Assembly: GCA_004431415.1 (NCBI GenBank)
Contig: QPMI01000214.1
Coordinates: forward strand, 87,651 to 151,650
DNA: 64,000 nucleotides
Reading direction: 5' to 3'
Source: Cyanophora paradoxa
Lineage: Eukaryota > Glaucocystophyceae > Cyanophorales > Cyanophoraceae
The position numbers were made by a program, and so were the translations under genes. Below, piece after piece: positions 1 to 11,364 of the stretch. A model generated the notes under the pieces. The model ran no database searches, had not been told where the DNA came from, and saw nothing but the letters and a program-made list of their open reading frames with translations. Every line of letters starts with the position of its first letter. The stretch's first letter is position 1.

Positions 1-1
1 G

Positions 2-941
2 GATCTTAGCGCCCACAACTTCCGCCTCCCCGAATACAACAGCCTCCAAGACCAGAACCTGCGTAGCTACTTCGGCAACAGGAGGGTGCAGCAGATTCTA
101 CACAAGCACGGTCTAGTGCGTCAGAGCTCGTACATCGGCCACCGCCGCCATGCGGCAACGCCCTCTTGACGCCTGTGCTAAACTCGACCGTCCGCGCGTT
201 CAGATCGACCGGGATGGGCGGGTTCTGGACGTGGAGAAGGCGAAGAGCAAGATCTTCATCATTGAGCAGGAGTTCAAGAACGCGGAGAAGGCCGAGCAGC
301 TGCGAATCAAGGAAGAGGAAGAACTGAGGGTCCGCCGCCACATCCGAGATGATGTCGCGCCCGTGTCGAGTCGCCCTCGCAGAGGCGAATTCAAATCAAG
401 CGGCACGAGGCACTGGAGGACACACGGCGAGCGGAGCGGCTAGCGCGGATGAAGGTGCGCGGATGCGGGGCGCCGGGGGCCGAGTGCGTGCCGCGCGTCG
501 AGTCGGCGTGCCGCAGGAGGAGGCGCGACAAAGGCGAGAAATTATCCAGTCAATGTCAATGTTCCGCTACGGGCTCGAGCACTCCAAGTTCCGCACCGAG
601 GCGCCCCCGGCCGCCAAGGTGCTGCGCCACGCGCAGGGCGACGGGCAGGGCGTGACGGAGCGGCAGAGGGTGGGCGAGCACGAGCCGGCGCGGGGGTCGG
701 GAAGCGGGGCGGAGGAGGGGCAGGCGCTGGGGACGGAGGAGGACATTCTCGAGGCGCTGCTGCGCGAGGGCTTCGACCGGTGCGCGGCCCTTCCCCGCCC
801 CGCCCGGCCGGCCCGGGACGAGGCGGGGCGGGGCGCAGGGCGCGGGTCGGGGGCGACGAGGACGAGGAGGACCTGGAGGCGCGCTACGGGAAGGACTACG
901 CCGGCCTCGGCGACTTCCTCGTCAAGACGGAGAAAGAGTAG
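2..941 (+). CDS. Coiled-coil protein of unknown function, 5' end missing
   Basis: The gene is cut by the window edge. Reading frame 2 opens with DLSAHNFRLPEYNSLQDQNL. I join exons 2-115, 204-329, 383-454, 517-779 and 839-941, all with GT-AG introns, and the frame stays open to TAG at 939-941. The spliced product has a short globular-looking start with the motif IDRDGRVLDVEKAK, then a long charged helix rich in E, K and R (likely coiled coil), and ends GDFLVKTEKE. The LPEYNSL module recalls N-terminal motifs I associate with conserved cilium/flagellum proteins, but I cannot name the family. The splice joins are strong because each one restores a clean helical sequence; function is open. It converges on the acyl-CoA oxidase gene. 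Confidence 0.7.
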
Positions 942-1587
942 CCGCCTCCTTCCAATGCAGCCAGCCGCTACAATCAAGATGTGCTGCTAGCTAGCCGCTA
1001 GCGAACATCACGTGTCACGATCAAATGCAGACAGCCGCAGACAGCTCTTGGAAGGGGCCCGTCGAGTCGCGGCGTCGACGTCGCGACGCCGACGACTCGG
1101 CGACGACCACCACCGCGGCCGTGTGCTACTAATTATAATACTACCATGCAGCAGGCTCTGAGGTTATGATCGTGCATTAATTTGTTCAGTGTAGCTGCCG
1201 ATCATCTCGATCATTGGATCACTGAGTCGACGACATGACTCAGTGAGCCGCGCTGAGCTTATATAATTCAAGATGATTAGCTATAGCGGCGCCGCCGCGG
1301 CGTGGCCGGGCTGATCGAGAAATATTAATGTACAAACTTTGAAAGCTGATAATGAGCGGCGCCCGAAGTCCATATGCATCGATATCGCCAGCAATAAAGT
1401 ACACCGAGGGTCCGACCGGCGACGGTCAGGGCCCCCGGGGAGAGACTCGAGACACTGAGTGACGTGATATTCCAGGTCCCCGGGCCCCGCCCCGGGGCCC
1501 CGAAGGCGAACGCGCTGTCAAGACCGGACTTTGTTCTCCGGATCCCGAGGAGCTCCGGACCCGGGAATTGAGGCCGCCGGACTAGCG
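942..1587. other. Convergent intergenic spacer with imperfect palindrome
   Basis: This 646-bp spacer lies between two gene 3' ends. It holds a near-palindromic GTCG-rich stretch around 1072-1110, where only two positions break symmetry over 22 bases, and an AT-richer part at 1130-1290. I see no gene in it. Poly(A) signals could not be picked out. Confidence 0.5.
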
Positions 1588-4500
1588 CTAGAGTCGGGCT
1601 CGCGTCACGCCGACCTGGGAGGGCGAGGTTGGGCACGTGAGGCGGGTGGGGGAAGAAGGCGGGCGGGATAAGAGGAGGAGGAGGAGGGGGGGAGGGGGGG
1701 GAGGGGGGAGGGGGGGGGGGGGAGGGGGGAGGGGGGGGAGAGGGGGGGGGAGGAGGGAGGCGCACGCGATTGAGGTAGTGCTGCAAAAATGGTAGATCGA
1801 GGTGGCGCATGAGAAAGTCGAAAGAGGGCGGGAATGGGAATGGAAGGGAAGCTCGGTCGAGGCACCTCGAAGGGGTCACCCTGGGCCTTCCCCAGCGGGG
1901 CGTTGAGCAGCTCGTCGGGGACTGCGCGCGCTGGCACGTCAGCGGCGCGCTCGCGCGGGAGGGGGGCGTGGAGGGGAGGAGGGGAGCGGGGGGAGGGAGG
2001 GGCGGGGGGTCCGGCGGGCGGGCGGGGGGTCGGGCGCACTGCCCCAGGCGTCGATGAGGTCGAGGGCGCTGACGCGAACCTCGCGGCAGAGGGCCACCAC
2101 CTGCCGCCGCACCTCCTTGCCCCGCCCCCGCGTCAGGAACTCGTGCGCCCGGAACGAGCCTGCGCGGCTCCCCTGCGTGAGCCGCCCACGCAGAGCGGCG
2201 CGAGGCGGGGACGGGGCAGACCGAGGTCCGAGTCGATGCGGGAGAGGGCGTAAAGGTCGCAGAGGGCCTTCAGGACCGGCCGGCACTCGGGCGGCGCCCC
2301 GCGGACGGCGGCCTGGAACTGCTCGAGGATAACCCGCTCGACGTGCGCCTGCGCCGCCTCCAGCAGGTGGCCCAGGCACTCGTTCCAAGCCTGCGCGCAT
2401 GCGTAGCGCGCCCGGCGGGGCCCGCTCAGCCGCCGCCCAAGCCTAGACTGGAACGGCAGGCGCTGGGAGGCAAGGGGGCTCGCGGACCTCGAAGAAGCCG
2501 AGGCCGGCGGCGGTGCGCTTGCGGAGGCGCAGGGCCGCCGTGTGCACCAGCCGCCCCTCCCGGAAGCCGAACGCCGCCAGCTGCCGCCCCCGGCCCCCTC
2601 AGCGCTCCCAGAATTCGCGAAACGCAGCGGGGCTGGCACCTGGTAGGCGGGGTCCGAGAGGTCCCCAGCGGCGTCCACGGGCCGGTGCTCCATCGCCCAC
2701 ACCCGCACCTGCCGCCTGTCAGGGGCCTTCCCCCCCGGCGCCCTGTCGCCCCCCGCAGACCGCGTGGCCGACGTAGGCGAGCGCGCCGCTCACGCCCCGC
2801 CCCGCGCGGCGCCGGTACTCGGTAAGGAGCGCCTTTGCGACCTGCTGCATGAGGACCGTGTTGTCCCCCTCGCTGCCGCCCCGCGCGCATCAGGGCGGCG
2901 ACGGGCAGCGAGGGCGGGGGGGCGAGGGGCGGACAACGTCGTGAAGATGTCGTGGTCGTTGCGGAGCGTCCCGATCCGGTTGTACGCGCTGTACCCGTGC
3001 CCACCTGCGCCGCCCCGCGTGAGGGCTCCCAGGGGATCGGAGTGGCGGGGGCTTGTACCGCAAGCCTCCCGGCACACCTGCGCCGCCCCGCGTGAGGGCT
3101 CCCGGGGGACCGGAGTGGCGGGGGCGTGGTGGCGGGGGCGGGGGCGGGCCTGGAGGGCCTTGGCGGTGTGGGAGGTGATGTGGGCCTTGAGGCCGGCCGA
3201 GAGGGCGTGCACCTCCGCCGCGTCCCCCGCCCCCCGCTCTGTCTCCGCCACCCCCGCTCGCCCCCCCGGCGCCGGGCGGGGCCGGGCCGGGCCGGGCGGG
3301 GCACCGGTGTAGCGGCGGACGAGGTAGCGCGCGGCGCTGCGCAACGATGTCGCGGTCGCTGCGGGCGCTGGCGGCGAGCATCGAAACCAAAAGCTGCGCA
3401 CAAGTCATGCGCGTAGGCAGCCGCGAGGAGCGGCATCAGCTTGATCTGCTGCGTCTGGTAGTCCAGCACCGCTGCGCCCCGCGACCGTCAGCGCCCCGCC
3501 CCGCGGCGCCGGGCGGGCGGGCGGACAGATCTCGGGGCCGGTGGGGGGCCCGAACTGGCGGCGGGCGGCGCCGTAGCGGATGGCGATGGCGGTGGCGAGG
3601 CGGAGGACGGCGACGGAGCCCATGGCGAGGCCGACGCGCCCGCCCGTGAGCTCCCCAACAACAGCTCCAAATCGCTTCTCGGCGTTGGGGATCGGCGTCT
3701 TGTACACGCCGGCCTCCGAGACGCCCCCGAAGCGGTCCAGCAGCGCCTCCCGCGGCACCCGCACCCGCTCGAACCGCATCCACCCGTTGTCCACCCCGTT
3801 GAGCCCTACCTTCGGCCTGCCGCGCCCGCCGCCGCGTCGGCCGGGGCGCTCGAGCGCAGAGGCGGGGGTCTGGGGCGCGCCCGCAGTCGCCGATGGTGAC
3901 GCCGGGGAGGGTCTTGCCCGTGTCGGGGTCCCGCAGCGGCACCAGGATCGCGTGCACGCCCTGCGCCCCGCCCGCTCGCCACCGCCGTCGCCCCGCCCGG
4001 CCCCGCGCAGGGCGCGCCGCGCACGTGGTCTTCCCCCCCGACGAGGAGCCTGAGCGCACAGGGGCTGTTGACGCGGCGCTGCCAGGGAGCGGCGGGGCGG
4101 GGCGCCGTACCGTGCAAACACCGTCGCCATCAGCCCGTGCGCTGCCGCCCCGACCCCGGGTCACACGCCGCCCCGCAGCGCTCGCGATCGGGCGCAGGGC
4201 GCACTCGCGGCGTTCCCGATCCACCTGCGGACGAACGCTTAGGTCAGGCAACTGCAAGGAGCCGGGGGCGGGGGGAGGGGGGGGGGGGGGGGGGTGAAGC
4301 TGGCTTGCGGCCCTCCCTTTTCCGTGGGCAGCCGCACCACTTCAAGGCGGAATCGTTCGGAGTGTGGACGACGAACTCGCGCGCCGCGGAGTCCCACGCA
4401 GCGGTCGTCTCGATACCACGGACGTTTGACCCGTGGCTGCCGCCCCTTGGACTCAGCGCCCCGGCCCGGGGGGCGGCGATTGCGGAGGCCGGAAGCTACC

Positions 4501-5502
4501 CGAGCTCCCTGCGGCGAGGTGCATGAGGCGGACGGCGACGGCAATCGCAGGCGGGGGCGCAGCAGAATCGCAGGCGGATGCGCACGTCATGGCAAAGCAG
4601 CCCGGGAGGTCAATCTTGTCGATCAGGTCTAGCAGCTGCGTGGGAAGGGGGCTCAGGGTCAGCCGCCGCCCGCCCGGCCCGCCACACGCGCTCGCAGGGC
4701 GTTCGCGGCGCCACCTTAGCGTGGTGCATCTGCGGCCGCGGGAGGGCGCACGTGAGCGCAAGATGCCGCCGGGGTGGGCAGGGCGCGGACCTCGGTGCCG
4801 AGGTTGAGGACGGAGCCGCCCCAGAGGCTGAACTGCACTCCCGTCTTGATCACTGCGCATGCGCGAACGTGAGCGCACCTCGAGCCGCACAAGCACGTCG
4901 GGACCTTCTTACGTGCCCAGGCTCAGATCAAAGTAGCACACGCCCTGCGTTCTCTCTGCTCAGCAGGTGCACCCGCGCGGCCCGGGCTTGCGGATGGCGC
5001 CGCGCCGGCGGGCATTGGGGGCGGCGGGCAGGCAGGCGGGCCGCGCCTCGAAAGCGGCGAAGTAGCGAGCCGGCTTGTTCTTAAGGTCGCGCACCTGCGG
5101 CCCGCGTGTTGAGGAAGGGGGGGCCCGAGCGGCGTTTAAGCCGCACCCTAAGGAAACCGTTCTTTGCAAGAACGCGGAGCTGCTGGAGAACGCGCTCCCT
5201 GTGGGCCTCTTTGTTCGATTCAACATCGAAGCAAAAGACTGGATCGCTGCGCTGCCGTAAGTCTCACATCGCTGCGCCCGCCGAAGGCGCGCGCGCGCGC
5301 GCGCCTACGAATCAGGTCTATGACCCGCCGGCGGGTTTCCACGATTTCCGGGTCTGCACCGAGCAGATATGTCTTCAATACCTGCGTCATAAGACGATCG
5401 CGCGTCACAGATGAGCGCGCGGGCCGCGGCGTTGGTATTCACCGACTGCCAATTCGCTTTGCTGCCGCCGCTGGGACCGGCCGAGCGAGAAGGACGCGAC
5501 AT
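1588..5502 (-). CDS. Peroxisomal acyl-CoA oxidase (ACOX)
   Basis: First step of peroxisomal beta-oxidation: FAD-dependent oxidation of acyl-CoA to trans-2-enoyl-CoA, with electrons passed to O2. Spliced exons give in order: start [10 protein letters not shown] at 5502, [171 protein letters not shown] and [19 protein letters not shown]. These are the conserved FAD/acyl-CoA blocks of the family, about 700 residues as usual. The last exon (1588-1614) encodes VGVTRARL, so the protein ends in ARL, a type 1 peroxisomal targeting signal. More than ten introns are present, some with GC donors. It is divergent from the mTERF gene. Confidence 0.93.
1615..1765 (-). other. Last ACOX intron containing a homopurine tract
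   Basis: Intron between AAT-CGC and GTC-GGC. Plus-strand bases 1665-1760 are almost pure G/A, so on the transcribed strand it is a near-continuous polypyrimidine tract. It separates the body of the enzyme from the 27-nt exon that carries the peroxisome signal. Confidence 0.7.
3005..3149 (-). repeat. Twin near-identical introns around a 19-nt micro-exon in ACOX
   Basis: Introns 3005-3058 (54 nt) and 3078-3149 (72 nt) share nearly the same final 54 bases, including ACTCCG, GGGAGCCCTCACGCGG and the GGCGGCGCAG acceptor. Between them lies exon 3059-3077, encoding the V-C-R-E-A-C-G part of the conserved CREACGGHGY block. The 72-nt intron starts GC; the 54-nt intron starts GT. Confidence 0.8.
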
Positions 5503-5774
5503 CTTGCGCGTACGTGACTTGTAGAGCTACGGGCGAGCTTCTCGAGCGAGATCTCTTCTACGGGCGCAACCGCTGACGGATATCAGGCTCGGATCGGCTG
5601 AGCGGATCGATACAGATCGCCTGTGTAGAGAGAAAGTAGGACGGGCCACGGAGAGCAGATCGCCAGTAAAATGGGAAAGCGGCCAGCGACGAGCTTAAGT
5701 ACCAGTGAGGACTCGCTCGTACCCCACTCGAGGCCCTCGTCGCCCCTCGAGTCGCCAACGCCGCACCGCGCGCG
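5503..5774. promoter_or_regulatory. Divergent spacer between ACOX and mTERF gene
   Basis: These 272 bp separate the two assigned start codons and should hold both promoters. No clear TATA box or other named motif was seen. Confidence 0.4.
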
Positions 5775-8583
5775 ATGGAGTGCCGGATTGCGGCATTCTT
5801 GACGGGTCTCGGCTGCCAAGGCTGCGCAAATCGGGCCCCGCTGCGATTTGCGCCACCAGCAGCTCCGACTGAGGAACAGAGGAACAGATCACGTGCACGT
5901 ATACGGCAAGGCCTCTCGAGGACATCGAGGACATTCACGTACGCGCCGGTTTGGCACGGGCATTCACGTTCGTACGCGACCGTCTCCCGGCTGCTGGGCC
6001 CGCTGCGCCCCGCGCGGCGCGGAGATGCACCTGAGCTGCCGGACGACGCGCTGCATGAAGAGGGCGGGACCGAGGGGTTGCTGGAGAGCGCCGGCCTGTC
6101 CCCCGCCGAAATCGCGTGCCTGGACGAGGTTGCGAGGCGGGCGCCGGCGGACGTCCTGCGGGTCCTGTACGAGCACATCGAGCCCTACGCGCCCGCAGCT
6201 GCAGAGCTGCAGCTCTCCGGGCTGCGGCTCATGAGCTTTCGGGACTTTCTCGTCGAGAAGCGCGAGGCGAGCGGCAACTGCCTCCGCACCCTCTCCCTCC
6301 TCGTGCCGCCCCGCCCCCGGCTCCCTCGCCGCCGCAGCTATCCGACGGCGTGCGCCTCGCAGCATTCTGCGGGGGTCGACGCGGCGGGGCTCGACAAGGC
6401 GCGCGGCGCGCGGCTCCGCCTGGCGGGCGGGGGCGGGTGACGCGGCGCGCAGCTGCTGTCGACGTGCGCGGAGCTCTCCGACTTCACCGGCTCGGGCCTC
6501 GCCGCCGTGCGTCCTCTACGCCGCCCCCGCCGGGCGCAGCGCGGGGCGCGGGGCGCACGGGACGGGGGCCGCAGAGCGACGTGGAGGCGCTGCTGGAGAC
6601 CCTGCGCGGGCCCGTGGGCCTCGCCGGCCCCGAGCCGGCCCGCCTCCTCTGCTCCAGGCCCGCCCTCCTCCCCGCCGCGCCCCGCCTCCCCGCCACCGTC
6701 GACGCCCTCCGAGTCCGCCCCGCCGCCCTATCTCCATCGCCGGCCTCGCGCACTGCGGCCGACGCCCCGCGGCAGGCGGGCGGCCTGCAGGGCCCTCTGC
6801 TGCGCGCCGCGGCGCTCCGCCTCCCCTCCATCCTCCTCCTTGAGCCGGCGCAGGCCCGCCAGCCGCCCCCGCCGGCCGGCCCCGGCCCTCGCCGCCGGCC
6901 GACGCTCGGGGGGCCGGCAGGCGGGGGCGGTGCTTGCGTTCCTGGCCGAGGAGGTGTACCCGGAGGCGGAGGGGGCGGGGGCGGCCTTTGCGGCGCGCTG
7001 GCCGGCGGTGCTCGGGCTGAGCGTCGACCGCGTCCTCCGCCCCAAGCTCCGCTGGCTCGCCCTCAATGGCTTCTCGACAACCGTGCCCCGCCCCGCCCCG
7101 CGACCCCCCGGCGCCCGATCCCAGCGAGGCAGGACCTGTGGCGCGCCCCGGGCTACTTCGCCGCCTCCCTCTCAGGCCGCGTGGCGCCGCGCTGCGCGTA
7201 CCTGCGGGCCCTGCGCGCGGCGGCCGGGGAGGCGGGGCGGGAGGCGGGGGCGGTGGCGCCGCTGGAGGACCTGGTCTCGCTCTCGGACGGGGAGCTGGCG
7301 GCCCGCTACTCGTTCCTCCTCCGCGACTTCGCCCGCTTCCGCCGCGCCCGCGAGAAGCTCGACGGCGCCCGCCGCGTCCGCCGCTTCCTCACGGCCCGCC
7401 CCCGCCCCCTCCGCCCCCTCGCCGCCCCCGCTGAGGTGGTCCGCGCAGGAGCTGGGCCTCTCGGAAGAGGAGGCGGAGGAGGCGCTGCGGCGGCGGCCGT
7501 CGCTGGCGGCGGCGTCGGTCGGGCAGGAGCTCTCCCCCGTGCGGGCCCTCCTGGAGGCGGCCGGCCTCGCGCGCGCCGACATCGCCGCCGCCGCGCGCCG
7601 CTTCCCCGCGGCGCTGCGGTGCTACGGGGCGGGCGGGGCGTGCCGCAGCCGCAGGGCGAGGCGCTCCACTTCCTCCAGAGGCGCCCCGCCCGCCCCCCGC
7701 CCCCGCCCCGCCGCGCTGAGGGCCGGCAGCGTGCTGGGGCTGCGGGGGGAGCGGCTGGCGCGCGTCGTGGCGCGCTTCCCGCAGGCGCTGACGCTGGCGC
7801 GGGAGACGCTGGAGGGGAAGGCGGAGTTCTTCCTCGACGCCGGCCTCTCCCGGGCGCAGCTCGGAGACATGGTCGCCACCTACCCCAACCTCCTCGGCCC
7901 GCCCCCGCCCCCGCCCCGCCCCCCGAGGCCCCGCTGACGCCCCCGCAGGCTTCTCCGTGGCCGGCTCGCTGGCGCCGAAGGCGGCGGCGCTGGCGGAGGA
8001 GGCGGCGTACGGGGGCGGCCTGCGCGCGGCCGTCGCCTTCCCCCAGTTCTTCTCCCTCTCCCTCGAGGAGCGCATCGCCCCGCGCCTCGCCTTCCTCCAC
8101 GCCACCGGCCGCGCCGGCTCCGTACCCCTCAAGGCACCCCACCCCCTCCCCCTCCGCCCCGCCCCGCCCCGCCCCGCCCACGGCTGTCGCAGCGCGTCCT
8201 CGACTGCAGCGACGAGCGGTTCGCAAGCACCATCGCCCGAGCGCCCCTCGAGGGTGCCCTCCTCCCCCCTCCCCCTTCCCCCCCTTTCTTCCCCCCTCCC
8301 CCGCCCCGCCGCCGACGCGCCGGCAGAGTACCTGCGCTTCCGGGAGGAGCACCGCTCGCAGCGCCTCCGCGCCGCCGCCCTCTCTGCCGCTCCCGCCGGC
8401 GCCCCGCCCCACGACCCGGCGGCGCCTTCCCCGCATCCAGACGCGGAGCGGGCGGGGGCGGGGAAGGGGCTGCAGGCGGGAGGCGCTGATCAGGAGGGCG
8501 AGGCCGAGGATGAGCTGCCGGATTGCGAGGCGCCCCAGCCCCGGCGCCGCCGCGGCCGCCCGCCCCGCGCCCGCTCCCTGTAG
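5775..8583 (+). CDS. mTERF-family organellar nucleic-acid-binding protein
   Basis: mTERF proteins bind organellar DNA or RNA through repeated about 30-residue helical motifs and act in mitochondrial or plastid transcription, splicing or ribosome assembly. Spliced exons show repeats with the typical Pro and Leu spacing: LGLSEEEAEEALRRRPSLAA, GLARADIAAAARRFPAALRC, GLRGERLARVVARFPQALTL, LSRAQLGDMVATYPNLLG and GGGLRAAVAFPQFFSLSLEE. The ATG at 5775 opens an Arg/Ser/Ala-rich stretch that would suit an organelle targeting peptide. Short introns lie for example after EASGNCLRTLSLL and after NGFSTT; one after SVPLK appears to begin with GC. The C-terminus is low-complexity and basic (RRRRGRPPRARSL). 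Which organelle is unknown. Confidence 0.75.
5837..5908 (+). repeat. Element shared with the zinc-finger gene, copy A
   Basis: The first 28 bases (CCCCGCTGCGATTTGCGCCA then CCAGCAGC) match 27/28 to copy B at 15687, and both end in a CGTRYACGTATACGGC block. It lies inside the N-terminal coding part assigned to the mTERF gene, in the same frame as copy B (LRFAPPAAP against LRLAPPAAP). Confidence 0.75.
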
Positions 8584-9502
8584 ACCCCGCCTCCCGGAGT
8601 CGTCCCCCGACCCCTTTCGCAATTGGAATACGGCTCGAGCTGCTCGCAATCGAGGCGCCCCGCCGCGGCCAACCGCCCATGGCCACGCCGCCCCCTGCCC
8701 CGTCGATCGCGACAACCGTGGCAACCCTCCGCATGCGCATGCTTGCGCGGGGCGCGCCACCCGCGGCGACGTGCATCTGGATCGCGTCCCCAGGCCAGAT
8801 CATGATCATCGGATCTCCGAGGCTTGAGGGCGACCCGCCGATCGCGATCGCGAGTCGAGCCGCTGAGCTCTGAGGCTCGCGATCGCGATCTGCTGGAAGT
8901 CAAGCCCCTGATCAATTGCCGCAGTGCAAAGTCCGACGTCGACGTCGACTCGTCGACCGTCGGACCCCGACCGTACGTACTACTACTACGGTAGCTACTA
9001 GGCTAGTGAATCACTGCCTCAACTTAGAGTCAACTGTGACCGTCACGGCGTCGGACACTCCGTGACCGTGGCTGATCTTGAGTCAAACCCGAAGCTTAAT
9101 ATAAGCTTGAGCCCCGGCGCGCCCAACTTGAATAATTGGCAAATCAATGAGTCAAGGCGGCTCCGAGGCTCGGCGATCCAAATTGATCATGATCGTGAAG
9201 TCCGACGCCGTGATCATGACCAACCAATTGCAGTTAATTATAACGACGGTTCCGGCCGCGGTCCGGAATCCAAGGCCTAGGGCATCATGGCATCTCTTTG
9301 GCAAGCTTATAATTAAGGCCCAAATCATGAGCAAAGAGAGCGTGGGCCGCACTTTGTCACGATCAAATGCAGACGATTGTGCAGATAAAAAGTGGTACAG
9401 CATATACAGAGTCCGCGTTGCATTCTGGACCGCGTATAAAAGTGTCCGTGTGTGACTGGTTCTAGTGGACTGCATTCTGGAGGGGTGACTGGTTCAACGG
9501 TT
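8584..9502. other. Convergent intergenic spacer, less GC-rich, palindrome-bearing
   Basis: This 919-bp spacer lies between the mTERF and Mpv17 3' ends. It contains several TGATCATG-type palindromes (around 8797, 9187 and 9213) and a hairpin-capable GTCCGACG...CGTCGGAC segment at 8932-8967. No credible gene was found. Confidence 0.5.
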
Positions 9503-10895
9503 CTAGTGGCCGTGGCCATGGGCGGGCGCGGCGGATCCGGAAGAGCGCTTGGCGGCGAAGGAGAGGTAGACTGCCCATCCAAGCCCGATCGCATCCATCT
9601 TAAATTGGCCGCGCGAATTCGAAAAATCAGGGCCGGCGGGGACGGGGTATGAGGGGCGGGCGGGGCGGGGCGCGCACGTATAGCGCCGTGTAGTGTGAGG
9701 GAACGAACTGCGACGGGCGCGGCGTGGGCCAGGGCGGGGGCAGGAGGGCGGGGGCGGGGCGGCGGGCGCGGACCTTGAAGTTGATGAGCTGGGCGGGGAT
9801 CCAGAGGCCGAGGTCCGCCGCCAGCGTGTGCTTGAACTCGCTCCGCAGCCGCGCCGCCATGAACTGGCCCCGCCCCCCTCAGCCGCCCTGCGGGGGAGGC
9901 AGGCGGGGCAGGCGGGAGGGCGGGCCGGCGGGGCGCACGGCGGGTCCTTTGCCCTCGAGGGCGGACATCAGCACAAAGAAGGCCCACACGGAGAAGGGCG
10001 CGAAGACCGACTCGTCCACGGCGAGCTTGAGCAGCAGGCTCTTGTTGCACGCCACGGGGATGACCTTCTCGAGCCAGTGGTACCAGACTGGCGCGGAACG
10101 GTGAGGTCGCGCGCGAGCCTCGCATCGGCTGGCAAGGCACGCGCGAGGCGTTCCGTCCGTCAGATGCGCACTGTGATGGGAGGGCCCGTTCAGGACGAGG
10201 CCCACCACGGCGAAGCGCCCCACGCGGGGGACGTCCAGCGGGACCCGCACGCTCTGCGCCTCCAGCCACTGGCACGCGACATCACCGACGCTGCAGAACA
10301 CCGCCGCCGTCAGCGCCTTCGTCGTCAGCGGGTACTTCTCCAGCAGCCTGTTATACTCTGCGGCCCTCGTCGGGTCCCGGCCGGGCGCGCGCGCTACGCC
10401 CGGTGCGGCGCGCGGCGCACCTGTGAGCCAGCGGCCGAACCCGCGCTGCGCTTCGATGCTCTCCTCCTCATCGCCGGCATCCGCCGCTTCTTCGTCGCTC
10501 TCGTCGTGACCTCCGAGCCGCACGCGCGGCCGCCCACCGCGACCGCCGGCGCCGCCTCCGCCGCTCTCCTCGAAGGCCGCGAAGTTTCCGGCGTCGGGGC
10601 CAAGCGAGATAGCGGCGCTGTAAGAGACATACTGTCCAATTTTGCGTGGATCGCCACTGTCAACCGAGTCGAGCTCACACTTCGCCGGCCCACAGAAAAA
10701 CCGGGATGTCCGGTCAGAGAGCCTGCGCCGCGGGGCTCGCCTTGTTCGAGCGCTTTGCAATGACAGCTGAGCGAGGATCCGACCCCGCGGGCGGTTCCCC
10801 CCGGCTGCGAAGGCCTGAAGCGCAGCGTGCGCGCGCCCTTCGGTCGCCGCGGCCGGGCCGAAGGGGCTGCTGAACAGCGTCGCGGAACCTTGCAT
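9503..10895 (-). CDS. Mpv17/PMP22-family membrane protein
   Basis: A small family of four-helix membrane proteins of mitochondria, plastids or peroxisomes, thought to act as channels or in metabolite/redox balance. Joined exons give EYNRLLEKYPLTTKALTAAV, GDVACQWLEAQ, RVGRFAVVGLVLNGPSHH, IWYHWLEKVIPV, LAVDESVFAPFSVWAFFVLM, LGLWIPAQLINFK/FVPSHY/TALY and a last exon AIGLGWAVYLSFAAK ending HGHGH. The W-x-P-x-Q-x-x-N-F signature and the closing GW-x-x-Y-L-S are both present. I chose the ATG at 10895 because it is the first in-frame one; it adds an Arg/Ser/Ala-rich N-terminus with an acidic linker (DESDEEAADAGDEEES), possibly a targeting region. The exact start is uncertain. Confidence 0.85.
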
Positions 10896-11364
10896 ATGCT
10901 TTTGGAGATGGTCGGGCGAACCGGCGAGCAAACTGGCGGGCTGCTTCAGGTTTTGGCTCGTCGGTCCGCGAAAAGGCTCGAGGGCGAAAAGGCGAAGGCT
11001 CGAGGGCCTCCTCGACGCGAGCTTCCACGGGCCCGCTAGATCTACTGCGTACACAACTATACCGGTATCAAATTAAAGCCGGGCGACGCGCAGTCTTTAC
11101 GCCCTCTACCCCCGTTTCTCCGAAAGCCGTACCCAGGCGATCTTGTGCATGACTTGCAATTGATGCATGCGCAACCGCTTATGATCATTTGCATGATTGC
11201 CGCACTGCATGATGCAGCCCAATCATCATGGCCCCAATGCGCATGCAGCGCACCCCTACAACTGTCCCCGCGCGCGTTAAAATCCGAATTCGGCCGCGGA
11301 GAGTTTGGGCGAATCAAGTCTTAAGTCGGCACGGATTCAGTTAAGAGCAATAGCTGGACCGCCG
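10896..11364. other. Spacer upstream of the Mpv17 gene
   Basis: This 469-bp spacer lies between two minus-strand genes. At 11150-11240 it is rich in TGCATGA/ATGATCAT-like words and less GC-rich than the genes. Probably the 3' end of the RCC1 gene plus the Mpv17 promoter; no gene seen. Confidence 0.45.

Noticed and set aside
6116-8827. 903-codon frame through the mTERF region
   Set aside because: It reads through several introns and out of frame with the recognisable mTERF repeats, which require splicing.
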